10,824 nucleotides of DNA, taken from positions 1 to 10,824 of the forward strand of contig WGFF01000191.1 of the NCBI GenBank assembly GCA_015492355.1. The letters run 5' to 3'. This DNA is from Deltaproteobacteria bacterium (GTDB taxonomy: Bacteria; Desulfobacterota; GWC2-55-46; S146-73). The notes beneath the pieces were generated by a model. It was given only the letters and a program-made list of their open reading frames with translations. It made no database searches and was not told the origin of the DNA. Shown here piece after piece: positions 6,430 to 10,824 of this stretch. The translations under genes were made by a program, and so were the position numbers. Within the stretch, counting starts at the first letter, position 1; each line of letters starts with the position of its first letter.

Positions 6430-9400
6430 GCTTCTGGCTACAACCCTTGTTATCATCCTGCTTTTCTCTTACCATAACCCCTCAGGTGCAGAGACCTACG
6501 ATGAGGCCTTTGTGCTCCTGCTTGCTGCAAGGAATGCATGGAAGGCAGGTAAACTGGAAAGGGCTCTTCAGAGATACAGGACACTCGTAGAGAAATACCC
6601 TGTCTTAACAGAAGGAATGGCTGAGTACGGATGGCTCCTTGTGGAACTCAAAAGATACGTCCAGGCACTCTCTGTGTTCAGAGAGGCTGTACAGAAAGAC
6701 CCTTACAACAGAGATGCCGTGTACGGCTATCTGAGGATGCTCTTAGATAGAAGAGGCATTAGGGAGATATCTAAGGTAATAGATGACCTTGTGGGAAGAT
6801 TCCCCGATGACCCGGGGCTAAGGCTCCTTGAGGCTGAATTTTACTTCTACACAATGAGGTACGGAAGGGCAACATCCATATATACCGAACTCCTGGGGAG
6901 TGATGTAGACCATGAGGCAAGAAAGGGACTTGTGGATCTATATACAGCAGTTGGCAACCATTCAGGGGCATCAATGCTCCTGGAGGATATAGGCCAGAAG
7001 TTCAACAGTAGTATCCTGAGAAGACGGATTATCAACCTTGCGCACAGGCACAGGATAATCGAGGCTTACAGGGAACTCAATGGAATAGAAGACCCTCTCC
7101 TGCAGAAACGTATCAGGGCAGAACTCCTCAATATCACAGGGGGATACTTCGAGGCAGAGGGTATCCTTAGAGACCTCCTCCAGGAAGACCCTTCGGATTA
7201 TGGAATCCTTACTGGTCTTGCAGAGTCTCTTTCAGGACAGGGTGACTACGATGGTGCCTCCTCAGTATACAGAGCCATACTGGAACGCTATCCAGAGGAT
7301 GTGGTAGCAAGGCTTCGTCTTACAGAGGTATTGATACGTGGAGGGAACTACAGGAAGGCAGGCACAATGCTTGAGGAGATGGTAAAGGAATACCCGTGGA
7401 ATATATACGCCCTCTATCTCTCCTATCTGCTGAAGCGCAAGACAGGTAAGGCATTGGACCATAACTATCCCCTGTATCTTGCGGACAACATCAGGGATAT
7501 GACATGGGCTAAGATGGTTCAGGATGCAATGATGAGGGATGGGGATTACGTATCGGTGATGGGATTCTCAGAGGAACTTCTCTCCAGGGACACATACCGG
7601 ATTCAGAGGGATTTTATCATGGATTACCTAAGAGCCCTCCTCTATACAGGCAGGAACGAAAAGGGGCTCAGGGTGGTGGAGGGTCTCCTTCAAGGGATGG
7701 ACGATAGCCTGTATGCAAGGATATTCCAGGCAGAGTTCAGAAGGATGATGGGTAAGGATGGAGGTGTGCTCGAAGGGTTTTATGGTGCTGGAGGGTCTGG
7801 GGATGAGTACATACTCCTCTCACAGCTTTACTACAGGCTCGGGGATTTCACAAGGTCAGCCCTCATCTGTACAGACAGGCTCTCTGTAGATCCAGATGAT
7901 GTACAGGCGATTATATGTGCCATCAGGGGATTGAGTGCAGATGAGAACGAGGACAGATTGATAGGACTCATGGATACCCATCTCAATGGTCTCACTGATG
8001 AGACAAAAAAGGCATTACTCCTTCTCATGGGCGATGTCAGTGATGGCAGGGAGGGGTATTACAGAACCATCAACACCCTCATGGAGAGATGGGGATATAC
8101 GAGCGGTGATGAAGGCAGTCAGGGGATGGAGGATAGCGATCTACTTTTTGTGAGGGCAAATGCCCTCTTACGTGAGGGAAGATACACGGATGCCATACAG
8201 GCTTATAAGGCTTTGAGAAGGAAGATACCCCTCAGTCCATCCCCAGTGCTTTTGCTTGCAAGGGCATTCGCCATGGACAGGCAGTATGAGAGGGCTTTGT
8301 CAGCCTATGACGAATATCTCGAAATGGTGCCTTACAACATCGGGGTATGGAGGGAGAAGGCAAGGCTGTACGGCGAGATGAGGCAGTACAAGAGGGCTCT
8401 ATCCGAATACATGGATATTCTAAACGACTATCCCTACAGTAAAGAGACCTTCCTTGAGATGAAGGCAAAGGAGAGTATATGGAAGGGCTGGTACAGGGAT
8501 GGTGGCATGTATGTGGAGGAACTCCTGCGCATGGAACCCATCAGCAGTGAGGCACTCTTTGATGGCGGACAGATAAACTCCAGAGGAGGGAGATTCAACG
8601 ATGCGGGAGGACTCTACAGGAGACTACTCCTCATCCAGCCAGGACACACACAGGCACGCCTTGCCCTTGATACAGGTAGCCTTGCCCAATCACCCCATCT
8701 CAAGGCAGGCTCTGGATACGTCCACATGAAAGGATACGATGAAAAGACCCTCATCTCCTACATGCCCATTACCATAGGTGGTGGACTAACACTTGCAGGA
8801 GGACTCGGTGCGGGTGTGGACTACAGGCACATCTACTTTGATCTCCATGGTGATTCCACAGAGGGTGATGGACTGGGTGTGGGGCTCGTGTATGCCCCTA
8901 ACTATTATACCAATGTGGACCTGTATCTCTCATTTCTCGAATACAATGACAACAGGAGATTCAACATTGCCACATCCATTGTATACGAATGGTTCAGTGG
9001 GATAGAATTTAAGCTCGCCCTCGACCGTACCGATCTGTGGGAGAATAGAGATACCGTTCTTTCGGGTATCTATGTGGATAGATATCTCCTTGCTATAAGG
9101 GCTTATAGGGAAAGGTTGGAGATGGGTCTTTCATGGGATTATTCGAGGTATTCTGATAATAACCGACGTATCAACGGGGAGGTCTTCACTGCCTATATGA
9201 TTACCCCCTTTCCCGGTATCTTGAGGGTTATTACAAAATTGAGATACTATGGCTTTGAAAGGGGCAGTGTGTATTTCTCTCCAGATAGTTACTCCCTCTG
9301 GACGCTCGCCCTTGAGTGGCGGTATTTTTATGGTTTTCCATCGAAGGGTGTGTATCTTGCAGAGGGTGAGGACAGGAACTCATGGTTTATCTACTATGCC

Positions 9401-9559
9401 TTCTCCCTTGATAGTGATATTGAGCCATTTAACGAGGTACGTACGGGTGTATACTGGAGTATAAGGAAAGGGCTCAATATAAGGGGTTATCTCGGTATTG
9501 TTAGTGCCGATGTTTATGACGAGGCTACGATCAATGGTACAGTGGAGTACTATTTCTGA
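6422..9559 (+). CDS. bcsC: BcsC-like TPR and outer-membrane beta-barrel export protein
   Basis: A 1045-residue protein with three parts. A signal peptide (about 1-23, ending in PSGA before ETYDEAF) leads into roughly 18 TPR or TPR-like repeats (24 to about 755). A C-terminal region of about 290 residues follows (757-1045) with alternating hydrophobic, aromatic and glycine-rich strands and ends in VEYYF; a terminal Phe is typical of outer-membrane barrels. This is the architecture of BcsC, which guides cellulose through the periplasm and out of the cell; PgaA and AlgK/AlgE have related layouts. Position in the operon favours BcsC. I start at ATG 6422, not at the in-frame ATG at 6371, because it gives a clean signal peptide and an ATGAGTAG overlap with the upstream stop. 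Repeats near residues 300-400 are degenerate. Confidence 0.85.
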   Translation: MSRLLATTLVIILLFSYHNPSGAETYDEAFVLLLAARNAWKAGKLERALQRYRTLVEKYPVLTEGMAEYGWLLVELKRYVQALSVFREAVQKDPYNRDAVYGYLRMLLDRRGIREISKVIDDLVGRFPDDPGLRLLEAEFYFYTMRYGRATSIYTELLGSDVDHEARKGLVDLYTAVGNHSGASMLLEDIGQKFNSSILRRRIINLAHRHRIIEAYRELNGIEDPLLQKRIRAELLNITGGYFEAEGILRDLLQEDPSDYGILTGLAESLSGQGDYDGASSVYRAILERYPEDVVARLRLTEVLIRGGNYRKAGTMLEEMVKEYPWNIYALYLSYLLKRKTGKALDHNYPLYLADNIRDMTWAKMVQDAMMRDGDYVSVMGFSEELLSRDTYRIQRDFIMDYLRALLYTGRNEKGLRVVEGLLQGMDDSLYARIFQAEFRRMMGKDGGVLEGFYGAGGSGDEYILLSQLYYRLGDFTRSALICTDRLSVDPDDVQAIICAIRGLSADENEDRLIGLMDTHLNGLTDETKKALLLLMGDVSDGREGYYRTINTLMERWGYTSGDEGSQGMEDSDLLFVRANALLREGRYTDAIQAYKALRRKIPLSPSPVLLLARAFAMDRQYERALSAYDEYLEMVPYNIGVWREKARLYGEMRQYKRALSEYMDILNDYPYSKETFLEMKAKESIWKGWYRDGGMYVEELLRMEPISSEALFDGGQINSRGGRFNDAGGLYRRLLLIQPGHTQARLALDTGSLAQSPHLKAGSGYVHMKGYDEKTLISYMPITIGGGLTLAGGLGAGVDYRHIYFDLHGDSTEGDGLGVGLVYAPNYYTNVDLYLSFLEYNDNRRFNIATSIVYEWFSGIEFKLALDRTDLWENRDTVLSGIYVDRYLLAIRAYRERLEMGLSWDYSRYSDNNRRINGEVFTAYMITPFPGILRVITKLRYYGFERGSVYFSPDSYSLWTLALEWRYFYGFPSKGVYLAEGEDRNSWFIYYAFSLDSDIEPFNEVRTGVYWSIRKGLNIRGYLGIVSADVYDEATINGTVEYYF

Positions 9560-10742
9560 CTGTCTCCGGCACTGGTGGTTATGGGGAGGTATTGTATCAC
9601 TCTGTCTTGCTGGTGCGGTTATTTTCATACTTATCTGGTCGGGCTGTACAAGGAAGAGGGATATCCAGGAGATTACACTCCATATACCACAGGTCTGGCA
9701 GTGGTACAAAAAGAGATTCATCGAACCTGATGGCAGGGTATACAGACCCCGGAACAGGAATGATACTGTATCCGAGGGACAGGCATACGCCCTTTTGATA
9801 GCTGTTCTCGTGGATGACAGGGAGACCTTCGACAGGGTAATGGACTGGACTGAAACACATCTGAGCAGAAAAGCCAGATTCGGTGACAATCTTCTTGCAT
9901 GGCACTGGGAGGTAAAGGATGGTGTTGTGGACTGGAACAGTGCATCCGATGCGGATGTGGACTATGCCCTTGCACTCCTGTTCGCATACTATAGATGGGG
10001 GGAACTATCTTACATGGAGAAGGCAAAAAGACTCCTCTCTGATATACTCCGTATGGAGACAATCGTTGTGAACAACAAAAGATATCTCCTTCCGGGCACA
10101 TGGGGAATGGAGGGCGAGACAATCATCCTCAATCCATCCTACCTCTCTCCAGCCCATTTCAGGATATTTCACATGGTTACAGGGGATGGACGGTGGCTCG
10201 AACTCGTGGATGGGACGTATGATATTGTGCTCAGCGTATCGAGGGAGTTCATGGGTATGGAGGGAAAAGGGCTTGTACCAGACTGGATAGGTATAAGAAG
10301 GGATGGAGCCTTTATCCAGGCGGAGGGTTTCTCCACTGGGTATGGATGGGATGCCATAAGGATACCGCTGAGGATAGGGCTCGATTACCTGTGGTTCAGG
10401 GATGAAAGGGCTTTTGAATTCATAAAGGGTATTGTAGGATTCTATACAGATGAATGGAGGAACCAGGGAAAGAGGTTCTTTGTGGAATATATGTACGATG
10501 GCATGGCACAGAGAAAGGATGAAAACCCAGTTGCCTATGCAACATCGCTTATTCCGTTCAAGGTCTATGACTCCACAATCCTTCCAGGCATAGTAGAAAA
10601 ACTCTCTGAATCATACTATCCTGAAGGCTATTTCCACGAAGGTGATAACTACTACATCAACAGCCTCTGCCTCCTTGTCCTGTCACTGGTGGATCGCTCC
10701 CACGAAGTGATGGATAGGATAAAAATTCGGACTAAATCCTGA
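9534..10742 (+). CDS. bcsZ: Membrane-anchored GH8 endoglucanase, BcsZ-like
   Basis: A 402-residue glycoside hydrolase family 8 enzyme that should cut beta-1,4-glucan, probably trimming nascent cellulose in the periplasm. Visible motifs are Glu81 in VSEGQAY (the general acid in this family), A-S-D139-A-D141 matching most of the GH8 signature, and Asp273 in GYGWDAIRIP (equivalent to the catalytic base region of BcsZ). The N-terminus has a hydrophobic helix (about 18-35) followed by W-S-G-C38, so it is either an inner-membrane anchor or an atypical lipoprotein signal. I chose ATG 9534 because GAGG lies 9 nt upstream. In-frame starts at 9498, 9510 and 9516 lie deeper in the upstream gene and have no Shine-Dalgarno sequence. 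It overlaps the BcsC-like gene by 26 nt. The 3' end lies in the fold-back repeat but the frame is complete. Confidence 0.9.
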   Translation: MVQWSTISDCLRHWWLWGGIVSLCLAGAVIFILIWSGCTRKRDIQEITLHIPQVWQWYKKRFIEPDGRVYRPRNRNDTVSEGQAYALLIAVLVDDRETFDRVMDWTETHLSRKARFGDNLLAWHWEVKDGVVDWNSASDADVDYALALLFAYYRWGELSYMEKAKRLLSDILRMETIVVNNKRYLLPGTWGMEGETIILNPSYLSPAHFRIFHMVTGDGRWLELVDGTYDIVLSVSREFMGMEGKGLVPDWIGIRRDGAFIQAEGFSTGYGWDAIRIPLRIGLDYLWFRDERAFEFIKGIVGFYTDEWRNQGKRFFVEYMYDGMAQRKDENPVAYATSLIPFKVYDSTILPGIVEKLSESYYPEGYFHEGDNYYINSLCLLVLSLVDRSHEVMDRIKIRTKS

Positions 10743-10824
10743 GGGAAACCCCTTTTGTAAAAGGGGTTTCCCTCAGGATTTAGTCCGAATTTTTATCCTA
10801 TCCATCACTTCGTGGGAGCGATCC
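10691..10824. repeat. Perfect 66-bp inverted repeat at window end (fold-back)
   Basis: Bases 10691-10756 are exactly complementary to 10824-10759, with only GT at 10757-10758 unpaired. The left arm contains the last 17 codons of the endoglucanase gene, its stop and the terminator stem; the right arm copies them in reverse up to the last base of the window. Perfect identity across coding sequence, with no drift, points to a recent or artificial event. The likeliest cause is a fold-back at the terminator hairpin during library preparation or assembly at a contig end. Confidence 0.95.
10741..10774 (+). terminator. Probable operon-end terminator hairpin
   Basis: GAGGGAAACCCCTTTT, a two-base centre GT, then AAAAGGGGTTTCCCTC: a 16-bp stem starting within the endoglucanase stop codon region. 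Position and strength suit an intrinsic terminator for the cellulose operon. No T-run follows, but the right half lies inside the larger fold-back repeat and may not be the natural sequence, so the true downstream flank is unknown. Confidence 0.45.

Noticed and set aside
10691..10824. Hairpin telomere or transposon end
   Set aside because: The centre GT is not self-complementary, no transposase or protelomerase is seen, and the arms include host coding sequence; a terminator plus contig fold-back explains it better.

Overview
The window is bacterial chromosomal DNA from a Gram-negative organism: one product ends in an outer-membrane beta-barrel. Arg is mostly AGG/AGA and Ile is often ATA, a codon bias seen in thermophile-rich lineages such as Nitrospirota and some sulfate or sulfur reducers. 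That lineage guess is weak. There is no gene-free stretch longer than 300 bases, and I saw no tRNA, rRNA, CRISPR array or insertion sequence.

Left part (1-3029, minus strand): a housekeeping lipid and ribosome operon, read right to left as yceD (DUF177), rpmF (L32), plsX, fabH, and the first 17 codons of fabD running off the left edge. A 137-nt G/C-hairpin-rich leader lies between yceD and rpmF, and it partly hides the rpmF Shine-Dalgarno sequence in a hairpin.

Centre (3030-3192): an intergenic region with two back-to-back sigma70-type promoters. TTGACA-N18-TATACT faces yceD and TTGACA-N16-TATAAT faces the cellulose operon. The rightward promoter overlaps an apparent upstream GTG start, so bcsA most likely starts at the ATG at 3193. 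That ATG has no clear Shine-Dalgarno sequence and sits at the edge of a predicted RNA hairpin.

Right part (3193-10742, plus strand): a tightly packed five-gene exopolysaccharide operon. The order is a BcsA-type cellulose synthase with two tandem PilZ-like domains, a small membrane-anchored TPR protein, a second small TPR protein, a BcsC-like protein (about 18 TPRs plus a C-terminal barrel), and a membrane-anchored GH8 endoglucanase (BcsZ-like). Every junction overlaps or is 1 nt. No bcsB is present between these genes, although it is normally the obligate partner of bcsA. The two small TPR proteins stand in its place and are visibly related to each other and to the start of the BcsC-like protein. 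The inferred scheme is that c-di-GMP-responsive BcsA makes and exports a beta-glucan, the TPR proteins form the periplasmic scaffold, the barrel passes the chain through the outer membrane, and the GH8 enzyme trims it.

Right edge (10691-10824): a perfect 66-bp inverted repeat with a 2-nt centre that folds back over the 3' end of the endoglucanase gene. This looks like a terminator hairpin followed by a contig-end fold-back artefact, so sequence to the right of about 10757 should not be trusted.
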